In this document: piece by piece, positions 35,721-44,383 of the stretch
How the letters are laid out: the number at the start of each line of letters is the position of its first letter
Numbering within the stretch: position 1 is the first letter of the stretch
Assembly: GCF_019733395.1 (NCBI RefSeq)
Contig: NZ_JAIHOO010000001.1
Coordinates: forward strand, 4,132,820 to 4,196,819
Direction of reading: 5' to 3'
DNA: 64,000 bases
DNA from: Lysobacter sp. BMK333-48F3
Lineage (GTDB): Bacteria > Pseudomonadota > Gammaproteobacteria > Xanthomonadales > Xanthomonadaceae
The notes under the pieces: model-generated
The model's input: the letters and a program-made list of their open reading frames with translations, nothing else
Database searches by the model: none
What the model was told of the DNA's origin: nothing
Position numbers and translations under genes: made by a program

Positions 35721-37901
35721 ATGACTGGCCGCGTTGATGTCGATGCGCTGCTCCAGCGCATGACGCTGGAGGAAAAAATCGGTCAGCTGTCGGTGCTCGC
35801 CGACTCGATCCGCCCCTTCGCGTTCGACGTCAATCCCGACTCGTTCCAATGGGGCCCGGAGCGCACCCGCGAGATGATCCGCGCCGGCCAGGTCGGCGCC
35901 TTGTTCAACGGCGTCGGCGCGGCCGAGGGGCGCGAACTGCAGCGCGTCGCGGTCGAAGAGAGCCGGCTCGGCATTCCCTTGCTGCTCGGCGCCGACGTTA
36001 TCCACGGCATGCGCACCGTGTTTCCGATACCGCTCGGCGAGTCGGCCAGCTTCGAACCGGAACTGGCCGAGCGCACCGCCCGCGCGGCCGCGATCGAGGC
36101 CACCCGCGAGGGCCTGCACTGGACCTTCGCCCCGGTGGTCGACGTGGCCCGCGACCAGCGCTGGGGCCGGGTCGCCGAAACCAGTGGCGAAGACACTTAT
36201 CTGTCGTGCGAGTTCGCCCGTGCGCGGGTGCGCGGCTTCCAGGGCGAGGACCTGACCGCCGACGACTCGCTGCTGGCCACGCTCAAGCACTTCGCCGCCT
36301 ACGGCGCGGTGAGCGCGGGCCTGGACTACAACGCCGTCGACCTGTCGCCGCAGACGCTGCACGAAGTGCATCTGCCGCCGTTCAAGGCCGCAATCGAGGC
36401 CGGCGCGCTGACGGTCATGAGCTCGTTCAACGACATCAACGGCGTGCCCGCGACTGCCAACCGCGAGCTGCTGACCGGGGTGTTGCGCGAGCAGTGGGGC
36501 TTCGAAGGCTTCGTGGTCTCCGATTACACCTCCGACTTCGAACTGATCGCGCACGGCTATGCCGCCGACGAGCGCCAGGCCGCCGAGTTGAGCCTCAACG
36601 CCGGCCTGGACATGAGCATGCAGAGCGGCGTGTTCATGGATCACCTGCGCGAGTTGGTCGGGCAAGGCCGGGTCAGCGCGGCCGCGATCGACACCGCCGC
36701 CCGGCGGATCCTCACGGTCAAGGCGCGGATGGGGTTGTTCGAGAATCCGTACCGGTCCTTGAACGAACCGGCGCCGGGCCCGGCGCCGTACCTGGCCGCG
36801 CACGACGCCTTGGCCCGCGAAGCCGCGCGGCGTTCGGTGGTGATGCTGAAGAACCAGGGCGACCTGCTGCCGCTGCGCAAGTCCGGCCAGCGCATCGCCC
36901 TGATCGGCCCCTTCGCCCGCGACCGCGAAAATCTCGCCGGCTGCTGGAACATCTTCGGCGACGCCAGCCGCGAGATCGACCTGGAAACCGGCCTGCGCGC
37001 CGCGCTGGCCGACCCGCAATCGCTGCAGGTGGTCGAAGGCTGCGCCATCGAGGCCTCGATCGAAGGCGGCATCGAGGCGGCCGTGGCCGCGGCGCGCCAG
37101 GCCGAGGCGGTGCTGCTCGCGCTGGGGGAACCTTCGGTTTACTCCGGCGAGGCGCAGTCGCGCACCCAGATCGTGCTGCCGCCGGCCCAGCAGGCGCTGG
37201 CCGAGGCGGTGATCGCGACCGGCACGCCGGTGGCGGTGCTGCTGCGCAGCGGCCGCGCGCTGGCGCTGAGCCCGGCGCTGCAATCGGCCGATGCGATCCT
37301 CGCGACCTGGTTCCTCGGCACCCAGACCGGCCACGCCATCGCCGACCTGGTGTTCGGCGACCACAGCCCGTCGGCGCGCCTGCCGGTGAGCTTTCCGCGC
37401 GACGCCGGCCAGCAGCCGTACTACTACAACCATCCCTCGACCGGCCGGCCGTACACGCCGGACGGCCTGCAGGCGTTCCGCACCCGCTGGCGCGAAGTCG
37501 ATCATTCCGCGCTGTATCCGTTCGGTCACGGCCTGACCTATACCCGTTTCGAATACGGACCGGTCGAGCTCGACCCGGCCGGCCTGGCCTGGGACGGGCG
37601 ATTGACGGTTCGGGCGCGGATCGCCAATGCCGGCACCCGCAGCGGCGAGGAAGTGGTGCAGTTGTACGTCCGCGACCGCGTCGCCAGCCGGGTGCGGCCG
37701 ATCCGCGAGCTCAAGCGCTTCCATAAGATCGCCCTGGCCCCGGGCGAAGCGCGCACGGTCGAGTTCACCCTCGAGCGTAGCGATCTGGAATTCCGCGGCG
37801 TCGACAACCGCCTGCTCGCCGAGCCGGGCGCGTTCGACCTGTGGGTGGCGCCGTCGGCGACCGCCGGCGTGGCCGTGTCTTTCCAACTCCATCCGGCCTG
37901 A
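35721..37901 (+). CDS. Beta-glucosidase, glycoside hydrolase family 3 (BglX-like)
   Basis: 726 residues from the ATG at 35721; a GTG at 35709 would add four residues. It has the three-part GH3 layout: an N-terminal barrel with GADVIHG, the nucleophile Asp268 in VVSDYTSD, a second alpha/beta domain (SVVMLKNQGDLLPL), and a C-terminal fibronectin-like domain (EEVVQLYVRD). No signal peptide is visible, unlike periplasmic BglX proteins, so the enzyme probably acts in the cytosol on imported oligosaccharides. The promoter carries a LacI-type operator, suggesting induction by the substrate sugar. Confidence 0.95.
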   Translation: MTGRVDVDALLQRMTLEEKIGQLSVLADSIRPFAFDVNPDSFQWGPERTREMIRAGQVGALFNGVGAAEGRELQRVAVEESRLGIPLLLGADVIHGMRTVFPIPLGESASFEPELAERTARAAAIEATREGLHWTFAPVVDVARDQRWGRVAETSGEDTYLSCEFARARVRGFQGEDLTADDSLLATLKHFAAYGAVSAGLDYNAVDLSPQTLHEVHLPPFKAAIEAGALTVMSSFNDINGVPATANRELLTGVLREQWGFEGFVVSDYTSDFELIAHGYAADERQAAELSLNAGLDMSMQSGVFMDHLRELVGQGRVSAAAIDTAARRILTVKARMGLFENPYRSLNEPAPGPAPYLAAHDALAREAARRSVVMLKNQGDLLPLRKSGQRIALIGPFARDRENLAGCWNIFGDASREIDLETGLRAALADPQSLQVVEGCAIEASIEGGIEAAVAAARQAEAVLLALGEPSVYSGEAQSRTQIVLPPAQQALAEAVIATGTPVAVLLRSGRALALSPALQSADAILATWFLGTQTGHAIADLVFGDHSPSARLPVSFPRDAGQQPYYYNHPSTGRPYTPDGLQAFRTRWREVDHSALYPFGHGLTYTRFEYGPVELDPAGLAWDGRLTVRARIANAGTRSGEEVVQLYVRDRVASRVRPIRELKRFHKIALAPGEARTVEFTLERSDLEFRGVDNRLLAEPGAFDLWVAPSATAGVAVSFQLHPA

Positions 37902-37928
37902 GTCGCGCTGCCGCGGCGGGGAGGGCGC

Positions 37929-38558
37929 ATGAAACTATTGCTGCTGGGCGCCACCGGGCTGGTCGGGCGCGAAGTCCTGCAACTCGCCCTGGCCGAGCCG
38001 GCGGTGAGCGCGGTCGTCGCGCCGGGCCGCCGTGCGCCGGCGCCGCACCCCAAGCTGCAGGCGCCGCTGATCGACTGGGACGCCTTGCCCGAGCAGGCCG
38101 ATTGGTGGCGCGCGGATGCGGTGATCTGCGCCCTGGGTACGACCATGCGCGTAGCCGGTTCGCAGGCCGCGTTCCGTCGCGTCGACCTCGATTATCCCTT
38201 GGCCGCCGCGCGCCTGGCCCGGCGCCACGGCGCCCGCGCCTACGCGCTCAATTCCGCGCTCGGCGCCGATCCGCAATCGCGGATCTTCTACAACCGGGTC
38301 AAGGGCGAACTGGAACAGGCACTGCAGGCGCAGGGCTACGCATCGCTGACCCTGGTCCGCCCCGGCCTGATCGGCGGACAGCGCGAGCAATTCCGCGCCG
38401 GCGAACGCGCCGCGACCTGGGCGCTGCGCCTGGCCGGCCCGCTGTTGCCGCTGCGCTGGCGGATCAACCCGGCGCGCAACATCGCCCGCGCCTTGCTCGA
38501 CGCCGCGCTGCGCGCCGAACCGGGCGTGCGCATCATCGAGTCTGATCGCCTGGCGTGA
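37929..38558 (+). CDS. NAD(P)-binding Rossmann protein (atypical SDR, HIM1/TIP30-like)
   Basis: 209 residues with the dinucleotide-binding start LLLLGATGLVG. RVDLDYPLAAARLARRHGA, NSALGADP and YNRVKGELE follow, then RPGLIGG. This is the pattern of short atypical SDR proteins related to HIM1/TIP30, whose substrates are generally unknown. GGGAGG precedes the ATG. It lies 27 bases after the beta-glucosidase stop and may be co-transcribed with it, but a functional link is not evident. Confidence 0.88.
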   Translation: MKLLLLGATGLVGREVLQLALAEPAVSAVVAPGRRAPAPHPKLQAPLIDWDALPEQADWWRADAVICALGTTMRVAGSQAAFRRVDLDYPLAAARLARRHGARAYALNSALGADPQSRIFYNRVKGELEQALQAQGYASLTLVRPGLIGGQREQFRAGERAATWALRLAGPLLPLRWRINPARNIARALLDAALRAEPGVRIIESDRLA

Positions 38559-38991
38559 TCGCGGTCGGATGCGCCGCGTCCGACCGCGCTCGGACAAGCG
38601 CAATGGCTTCGTCATAGTTTTCGTGACCGCGGATGTAGATCCCACGGGTCAGCATCGCTGACGCCAGGTCGTACAGCCGCGCTGACGCCGCGTGCGCAAC
38701 CCGCACGAATCGAATGGAATTCGCGCGCCCGTCAGCGCCGCGAACCCTCGCGGGCGATGTTGCGGGATTGAAGCCGATACAGCGCGATGGAAGCTATCGC
38801 CCGACGGACGGGCCGGTCCGATCGGGCGATCCGGGAAGGGAAGGGCATCGTGCGGGCCGCCATGGCTGGCCGGCCGTATCCGCGCGCCTCCCCGCAACCG
38901 GACTCACGCCGGCAGGGGCCCGCCGACGTTTGGCGCCGGGCGGCTTGGCCCGCTTCGGTTTCGCGACCCATAGCAACCGACGAGGTGGAAG
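38559..38991. other. Intergenic region, no gene seen
   Basis: Apart from the hairpin at its left end I see no supported gene, RNA or repeat in these 433 bases. Short ORFs on both strands lack ribosome-binding sites and recognisable composition. The last 15 bases hold the ribosome-binding site (GAGGTGGAAG) of the next gene. Confidence 0.5.
38560..38588 (+). terminator. Perfect 10-bp hairpin after the SDR gene
   Basis: CGCGGTCGGA and TCCGACCGCG form a perfect stem with a nine-base loop, starting two bases after the stop codon. It lacks a T-run, but its position right at the gene end makes it a plausible terminator. Confidence 0.6.
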
Positions 38992-40566
38992 ATGAAGACC
39001 GCAGCGCAATACCTGACCTGCGCGACGATCGCGCTGGCTTCCTGTGCCGCATCGGCCGCAGAACCGGCGCGCAGCATCGGCAACGTCGCGGACCCGGACA
39101 GTATCGGTGGCGGCGGGCGCAACATCATGCGCACCGCCGAGGGCGCCTTGGTCAGCTCCTTCACCGGCTCGTCGCAAGGCAAGACTCAGTTGTATTTCTC
39201 CAGCTCGAATGACGGCGGCAAGACCTGGTATACGGTCAAGCCGATCGATGTCGGCCGCTCCAGCGACGTGCTGTATCCCTCGATCGACTCCAACTTCGTC
39301 GGCGCCTATCTGGGCTATGTGGACGAGAGCGACGGCCGCCGCACCGGGCGCGTGCTGTATTCGCGCAATCCGCTGGCCAAGGACAAGCAATTCGTCGCCT
39401 CCGAGGCGCTGACTCCCGCGCTGGCCGGAATCGAAGGCAGCTTCATCGCCGCCTCGCGCACCGGCTGGGGCAACAAGCCCAACCGGGTGCCGAACACGGT
39501 GGCCTACGGTTGGTCCGATCGGGCCAAGGGCGATCTCTACGTGGGCGTTTCGCCGGACGGCGTGAGTTTCCCCAAGGCCGCGGTGGCGTACTCCAGCCCG
39601 CACGTGAAAAGCGCGCCGGCGGTGACCGTGCACGGCGATTACGTGTTCCTGACCTTCCTGACCGACGACCCCGCGCTGTCGCCCGGCGATCTCAACGGCA
39701 GCGTCAAAGGCAAGCTGTATCCGGCCTGGATCGAATCGCGCGACCAGGGCCGCAGTTGGTCCAAGCCGGTGCCGATGTTCGGCCGCTCGGTGAAGGACTT
39801 TCCCAAGCTCAGCGCGGCGCAGGCCCGCGCCGACGGCTTGACCGTCAAGGGGTCGGTCTATGCGGCCGGCGGCAGCGGCGGATGGCTGACCCAGAATCTG
39901 GTGTGGATGACCACCACCGGCGGCGAGGAGATCATTTTCTCGATGAACTCGATGTCGCCGGTGGCGGCCACGGAAGCGCTCGAATCGGCCTCGATCGAAG
40001 ACCCGCAGAACCTGATCGGCGTGGTCAGCTTCCGCAAGATGAAGCCCGGTTCGGAGTGGACGCATGTGCCGGCCAATCTGGATCTGTTCAGCTCGCCGGA
40101 AGGCCGCAACCAGCTCGACCGTCGCCTGAGTCCGTTCGGAATCCGCCTGGCCGACGCCAGCGGTCGCGGCGGCCAGCACCAGTACAGCGCCCTGGTCGAC
40201 ACGCCGATCCGCGCCACGACCTATGTCGAACGCGGCTCGGACGATCCGGCCAGCGATATCTCGATCGTGGTGGTGTCTTCCGTCGATACCGGCAAATCGT
40301 TCGACCATTTCGTCAAGTTCGACGAGCCGGCGCTGCGCAGCCTGGGTTTGCCCGACCTCGGCGACGAGGTCCGGATCGACGTCAGCCAGTGCCTGTTCGA
40401 AGACCGCGACGGCCAGGTCTATGTCGACGTGCTGGTCCACGACGTCGGACGCAGCAACGACATCCGTTACCTCAAGCTGCCGTTGGGCGTGAATGCGCAG
40501 CCGCTGCGCGCCAAGGAGCAGCGCGCTCTGGCCGCCGCGGCGACTGCGGCCGCCGCGCCGCGTTGA
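38992..40566 (+). CDS. Secreted sialidase-fold (BNR/Asp-box) protein
   Basis: 524 residues with a Sec signal peptide (cleavage likely after ASAA, about residue 23). Two Asp-box motifs are visible: SNDGGKTW at 72-79 and SRDQGRSW near 250. These mark a sialidase-type beta-propeller. I do not see a convincing set of sialidase catalytic residues, so enzymatic activity is uncertain. The Ala-rich C-terminus is low complexity. A cytochrome gene follows 77 bases later on the same strand, so the two may act together in the periplasm. Confidence 0.72.
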   Translation: MKTAAQYLTCATIALASCAASAAEPARSIGNVADPDSIGGGGRNIMRTAEGALVSSFTGSSQGKTQLYFSSSNDGGKTWYTVKPIDVGRSSDVLYPSIDSNFVGAYLGYVDESDGRRTGRVLYSRNPLAKDKQFVASEALTPALAGIEGSFIAASRTGWGNKPNRVPNTVAYGWSDRAKGDLYVGVSPDGVSFPKAAVAYSSPHVKSAPAVTVHGDYVFLTFLTDDPALSPGDLNGSVKGKLYPAWIESRDQGRSWSKPVPMFGRSVKDFPKLSAAQARADGLTVKGSVYAAGGSGGWLTQNLVWMTTTGGEEIIFSMNSMSPVAATEALESASIEDPQNLIGVVSFRKMKPGSEWTHVPANLDLFSSPEGRNQLDRRLSPFGIRLADASGRGGQHQYSALVDTPIRATTYVERGSDDPASDISIVVVSSVDTGKSFDHFVKFDEPALRSLGLPDLGDEVRIDVSQCLFEDRDGQVYVDVLVHDVGRSNDIRYLKLPLGVNAQPLRAKEQRALAAAATAAAAPR

Positions 40567-40643
40567 TCGACACCGTTCCGCGGCGGCGATGTCCGGTTCG
40601 GACGTCGCCGCCGGCGGGCGGCCCGGCACCGCGGAGGCGGCGC

Positions 40644-41969
40644 ATGGCGAAGCAGCGCAATGCAATGGCCGCCGTGGCGGCGACCGTCTTGCTGTCGGCC
40701 GCCGCGGCGACGCTGCCGATCGCGGCGACGGAAGATCCGGTTCCGGTTTGGGCGGCGGTCGAAGCCCTCGGCGGCGAGGCGACGGTGCTGAGCTTCGCCG
40801 GCGCGGCCTTCTCCACCACCTTGTCCGGCTTGTCGGGCGAAGAGCGGGAACGCGCCGGGCAGGGCAGCGCCTTGTTCTCGCGCCGTTGGAGCGAAGGCGC
40901 GCCGGCCGTTCTCGGGCCGCGATTCGTCGCCGAGGGCTGCGAGGCCTGTCATCGCCGCGACGGCAAGGGCGCGGCGCCGCGCGAAGCCGGTGCGGCCGGC
41001 GGCCTGGGCGGAGCGATCGTGTTCCTGGTCAGCGATGTCCTGGCCGGCGATGCCGGCTTCGACCGCGTGCGCCCGTTCGCGGTGCCCGGGGTCGCGCCCG
41101 ACCCGGCGGTCGGGCTGCATTGGCGGACGGTGGCATCGCGGGCCGCCGGTGCGGCCGGAGCGAGCTTGCGCCGGCCGGTGGTGCGACTGGCCCGGCTACC
41201 GACATCGGCAGGCGCGCCGGCGGCGACGCCTTCGTTGCGCGCCGCGCCGGCGATGTTCGGCCTGGGCCTGCTCGAAGCGATCGCGGACGCCGACATCGTC
41301 GATGGCGCGCGGGCCTGCCGCGATTGTCGGTTGGGCGTCCGCGGCCGCATCGCGCTGGTGCGGGACCCCGCCAGCGGCAAGGCGACGGTGGGCCGTTTCG
41401 GCTGGAAGGGCAGCCATGCCACGATCGCCGCGGTCAGCGCCGAGGCCTTGCAACGCGACCTGGGAATCGAGCCGCCCGGTCGCGCCGACAGCGAGATAAC
41501 GCAGGCCGAGCTCGATCGGCTGGTGTTCTATCTGCAGACCCTCGGCGTGCCGGCGCGACGGCCCGGCAGCGCGGCCCGGCGCGGGGCCAGCGTGTTCCGC
41601 GCCAGTCATTGCGATGCCTGCCACCGGCCGCAATGGACCACCGGTTCCGAGCACCCGGTGGCGGCGCTGCGCAACCAGACCATCTATCCGTTCACCGACC
41701 TGCTGCTGCACGACATGGGGCCGGATCTGGCCGCGCCGCACCCGGCCGGCGCCGCCGGGGCGCGCGAGTGGCGCACCGCGCCATTGTGGGGGCTGGGCCT
41801 CAACCGCGATGTCAGCGGGCGCGAGGACTACCTGCACGACGGCCGCGCCGGGTCGATCGAAGAAGCGATCCTGTGGCATGGCGGTGAAGCCCGGATCAGC
41901 CGCGACGCCTATCTGCGCCTGGACCCGGCCGGGCGGCGCGATCTGCTGGCGTTCCTGCGCTCGCTATGA
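40644..41969 (+). CDS. Exported di-heme c-type cytochrome (DUF1111/DHOR family)
   Basis: 441 residues with a signal peptide (about 1-29) and two haem c sites, CEACH (99-103) and CDACH (323-327). A third site-like motif, CRDCR (225-229), has Arg in place of the haem-ligating His. Blocks such as YPFTDLLLHDMG and FLHDGR-like DYLHDGRAGS are typical of the DUF1111 'di-heme oxidoreductase' family. Members are periplasmic redox proteins, often paired with imelysin or other secreted proteins; here the partner is the preceding propeller protein. GGAGG lies six bases before the ATG. Confidence 0.9.
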   Translation: MAKQRNAMAAVAATVLLSAAAATLPIAATEDPVPVWAAVEALGGEATVLSFAGAAFSTTLSGLSGEERERAGQGSALFSRRWSEGAPAVLGPRFVAEGCEACHRRDGKGAAPREAGAAGGLGGAIVFLVSDVLAGDAGFDRVRPFAVPGVAPDPAVGLHWRTVASRAAGAAGASLRRPVVRLARLPTSAGAPAATPSLRAAPAMFGLGLLEAIADADIVDGARACRDCRLGVRGRIALVRDPASGKATVGRFGWKGSHATIAAVSAEALQRDLGIEPPGRADSEITQAELDRLVFYLQTLGVPARRPGSAARRGASVFRASHCDACHRPQWTTGSEHPVAALRNQTIYPFTDLLLHDMGPDLAAPHPAGAAGAREWRTAPLWGLGLNRDVSGREDYLHDGRAGSIEEAILWHGGEARISRDAYLRLDPAGRRDLLAFLRSL

Positions 41970-41997
41970 ACGCCCGGTCGGCTCAGATCAGGTCAGG

Positions 41998-42987
41998 TTA
42001 GATCCAGCCCTGGTCGGCCAGTTCGCGCTTGATGTAGGCGTAGTAGATCGGCGCCACGATCACCCCGGGAATGTGGAAGGCCGCTTCCATCACCAGCATC
42101 GCCAGCAGCAGCTCCCAGGCGCGGGCCTGGATCTCGCCGCCGACGATGCGCGCGTTGAGGAAGTACTCGAGCTTGTGGATCAGCACCAGGTAGGCCAGCG
42201 CGGCGATCGCGGCATACAGCGAAATCGACAGCGCGGCGACGGTGATCAGGGTGTTGGAGACCAGGTTGCCGAGCACCGGCAGCAGGCCCAGGACGAAGGT
42301 GATCGCGACCAGGGTCTTGGCCAGCGGCAGGTGCACCCCGAACAGCGGCAGCACCACCAGCAGGAAGGCGCCGGTGAAGGCGGTGTTGAGCAGGGAAATC
42401 TTGAACTGGGCGAACACCACGCGCTTGAACGCGGCCGAGAAACGCGAGCTGCGGCCGAGCAGTTCGCGCCCCAGCGGCCCCAGCCGCGGCAGTTGCAGTT
42501 CGTCGTACAGCGCGATCATCGCGCCCAGCACCATGCCGACCAGCAGCCGCGCCGCGACCTGCGCCGCTTCGGCACCGGCCAGGCTCAGCTCGCCGCGATG
42601 CGCCTCCAGCCAGTCCTTGACCGCGGTGCGCAGCTCGGACAGGTCGGCGGGCAAGTAGGGCTGGGCCCAGGGCGGGATCTGCCCGCGCGAGGCGTCGATG
42701 ATCTCCATCATCCGCGCCAGCAGAGCCTGCTCGCCGCCGGTGTCGGCGCGGAAGAACGCCGCCAGGCCGAGCACGGCCAGGATCAGCGCGCCGACCACCA
42801 CCGCCGCCAGCAAGGCCACCGCGATCACCCGGGCGCGATGGCCGCGGACCATCCGCTCGACCAGCGGCGCGGTGGCGTGAATCAGTTGGAACACCAGCAG
42901 GCCGGCCAGCAAGGCGCCGACCAGGCCGAGCTTCAACACCAGAACCATCGCCAGCAGGGTCAGCAGCCAGGAGGCGATGCGCGCCGG
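41998..42987 (-). CDS. AI-2E/PerM family permease, 5' end disrupted by inverted repeat
   Basis: Membrane protein of the AI-2 exporter/PerM family. Hydrophobic segments around LLTLLAMVLVLKLGL and VIAVALLAAVVVGALILAVLGL, plus the C-terminal block AFHIPGVIVAPIYYAYIK, are family-like, with about eight membrane segments in all. The reading frame is intact from the TAA at 41998-42000 to 42987, which is the centre of a 307-base perfect palindrome. Beyond it the frame enters an inverted copy of itself, so the true start is missing. The nearest ATG, at 42948, would give 316 residues, while relatives have about 350. Either the gene is damaged or the assembly is wrong here. Confidence 0.85.
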   Translation of the reverse strand, partial: PARIASWLLTLLAMVLVLKLGLVGALLAGLLVFQLIHATAPLVERMVRGHRARVIAVALLAAVVVGALILAVLGLAAFFRADTGGEQALLARMMEIIDASRGQIPPWAQPYLPADLSELRTAVKDWLEAHRGELSLAGAEAAQVAARLLVGMVLGAMIALYDELQLPRLGPLGRELLGRSSRFSAAFKRVVFAQFKISLLNTAFTGAFLLVVLPLFGVHLPLAKTLVAITFVLGLLPVLGNLVSNTLITVAALSISLYAAIAALAYLVLIHKLEYFLNARIVGGEIQARAWELLLAMLVMEAAFHIPGVIVAPIYYAYIKRELADQGWI

Positions 42988-43140
42988 CGGCGCGCATCGC
43001 CTCCTGGCTGCTGACCCTGCTGGCGATGGTTCTGGTGTTGAAGCTCGGCCTGGTCGGCGCCTTGCTGGCCGGCCTGCTGGTGTTCCAACTGATTCACGCC
43101 ACCGCGCCGCTGGTCGAGCGGATGGTCCGCGGCCATCGCG
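42834..43140. repeat. Perfect inverted repeat, 153-bp arms, 1-base centre
   Basis: Arms 42834-42986 and 42988-43140 are reverse complements around base 42987; I checked the centre and the outer end base by base and the middle by reading. The left arm is the 5' part of the permease gene and the right arm is its inverted copy. A spacer-free palindrome of this size is expected to be unstable in cells. Confidence 0.92.
42988..43140 (+). pseudogene. Inverted fragment of the permease gene
   Basis: Exact reverse-complement copy of the permease 5' region. It encodes the same MVLVLKLGL.. stretch on the + strand from 43026 and then breaks off into unrelated frame at the 14-base junction. It has no start signal of its own and cannot make a full protein. 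Confidence 0.8.
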
Positions 43141-43811
43141 GTACCGAGCTCGGCATCGCTCCACGGCAGCGGAATGTCGAGAAAGGCCGCGCCCGCGCGC
43201 AGCCGGGCCAGATGCCGCTGCAGATGCCGGGCCTCGCCGCCGGACCAGCGCAGGGTCTCGAACAGGCCGTCGCCCAGGGTGAAGCCGCGGTCGCCGGGCT
43301 CGATCGCCGCGCCTTGCCGCATCGCTCCGTTGCACCACACCCGCATCGCACGCCTCCCGCCTGGGTAAGGGACTGTACCGCAAGCCGCCGCGCGGCCGGA
43401 CGCCGGCGGCGGCGCCGGGCAGGGCGTCGCGCCTGGCGCTCAGTTTCCCCGCAATCGCTCCGGCTGGGAATGGTGTCGACGGCGCTCGAGCCTGCTGCGG
43501 TGCCGCTGCCATGCCGGTTCGGCGGCCGCCGCCGGCGTCCGGCCGCGCGGCGGCTTGCGGTACAGTCCCTTACCCAGGCGGGAGGCGTGCGATGCGGGTG
43601 TGGTGCAACGGAGCGATGCGGCAAGGCGCGGCGATCGAGCCCGGCGACCGCGGCTTCACCCTGGGCGACGGCCTGTTCGAGACCCTGCGCTGGTCCGGCG
43701 GCGAGGCCCGGCATCTGCAGCGGCATCTGGCCCGGCTGCGCGCGGGCGCGGCCTTTCTCGACATTCCGCTGCCGTGGAGCGATGCCGAGCTCGGTACCGC
43801 GATGGCCGCGG
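43127..43811. repeat. Inverted repeat, 287-bp arms, 111-base loop
   Basis: Arms 43127-43413 and 43525-43811 are reverse complements (position sum 86938). The right arm holds the upstream region and first ~73 codons of the aminotransferase gene; the left arm is an inverted copy. This repeat overlaps the permease palindrome by 14 bases (43127-43140, CCGCGGCCATCGCG), which is the junction between the two inverted copies. Confidence 0.9.
43141..43346 (-). pseudogene. Inverted fragment of the aminotransferase (pabC-like) gene
   Basis: Reverse-complement copy of the first ~70 codons of the class IV aminotransferase gene, including its ATG at 43344-43346 and upstream sequence. The frame is lost where it joins the permease fragment. 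Confidence 0.8.
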
Positions 43812-44383
43812 TGGTGCACGAAGCCGGGCTGGACCAGGCCGCGATCCGACTGAGCCTGAGCCGCGGGCCCTCGTCGCGCGGCGTGCTGCCGCCCAGCGAT
43901 CCGCGACCGACGACGATCGTCTCCGCCGGTCCGCTGCCGCCGGCCGGCGACGTTTCCGCGGTCGTCGCCCGCTCGACCCGGCGCAACGAGCATTCGCCCC
44001 TGTCGCGGATCAAATCGCTCAGCTATCTCGACAACGTGCTCGCCGCCCGCGAAGCCGCGCAACGCGGCGCCGACCAGGCGCTGCTGCTTAACACCGCCGG
44101 CCGCCTGGCCGAAGCGGCGGTCGCCAACCTGTTCCTGGTCCGCGCCGGCGAACTGATCACGCCGCCGATCGTCGACGGCGCCCTGCCGGGGATCGCGCGC
44201 CAGTTGCTGATCGAACGCTGCGGCGCGGTCGAGCGTCCGGTCGAGGTCGAGACCCTGCTGTCGGCCGAATCGGCATTCCTCAGCAACAGCCTCGGCCTGC
44301 GCGGCTTGACCCGGATCGACGAGCGGACGATGAGCGTCGATGCACAGCGACTGAGCGCGCTCGCGACCCAGATAGAACACTAG
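43592..44383 (+). CDS. pabC: Class IV PLP aminotransferase, aminodeoxychorismate lyase-like
   Basis: 263-residue PLP enzyme of fold type IV, which also includes D-amino acid and branched-chain aminotransferases. The PLP lysine is Lys141 in SRIKSLSYLDNVLA. The N-terminal block DRGFTLGDGLFETLR and the LLxxxGRLAEAAVANLF segment match aminodeoxychorismate lyases, which release p-aminobenzoate for folate. GGGAGG precedes the ATG. The first ~73 codons also exist as an inverted copy upstream. The gene is not next to pabB or mltG in this window, so PabC is preferred but not certain. Its TAG overlaps the stop of the convergent gene (shared CTAG). Confidence 0.85.
   Translation: MRVWCNGAMRQGAAIEPGDRGFTLGDGLFETLRWSGGEARHLQRHLARLRAGAAFLDIPLPWSDAELGTAMAAVVHEAGLDQAAIRLSLSRGPSSRGVLPPSDPRPTTIVSAGPLPPAGDVSAVVARSTRRNEHSPLSRIKSLSYLDNVLAAREAAQRGADQALLLNTAGRLAEAAVANLFLVRAGELITPPIVDGALPGIARQLLIERCGAVERPVEVETLLSAESAFLSNSLGLRGLTRIDERTMSVDAQRLSALATQIEH

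Noticed and set aside
38649..38995. Overlapping short ORFs before the sialidase-fold gene
   Set aside because: They occur in several frames at once, without start signals or conserved composition.
41614..43014. Plus-strand ORF opposite the permease gene
   Set aside because: Gln/His/Asp-rich shadow of the permease frame, without ribosome-binding site or domains.
43094..44380. 428-codon minus-strand ORF across the aminotransferase gene
   Set aside because: Created by antisense reading plus the inverted repeat; the same peptide stretch occurs twice in it because the DNA is duplicated in inverted form.
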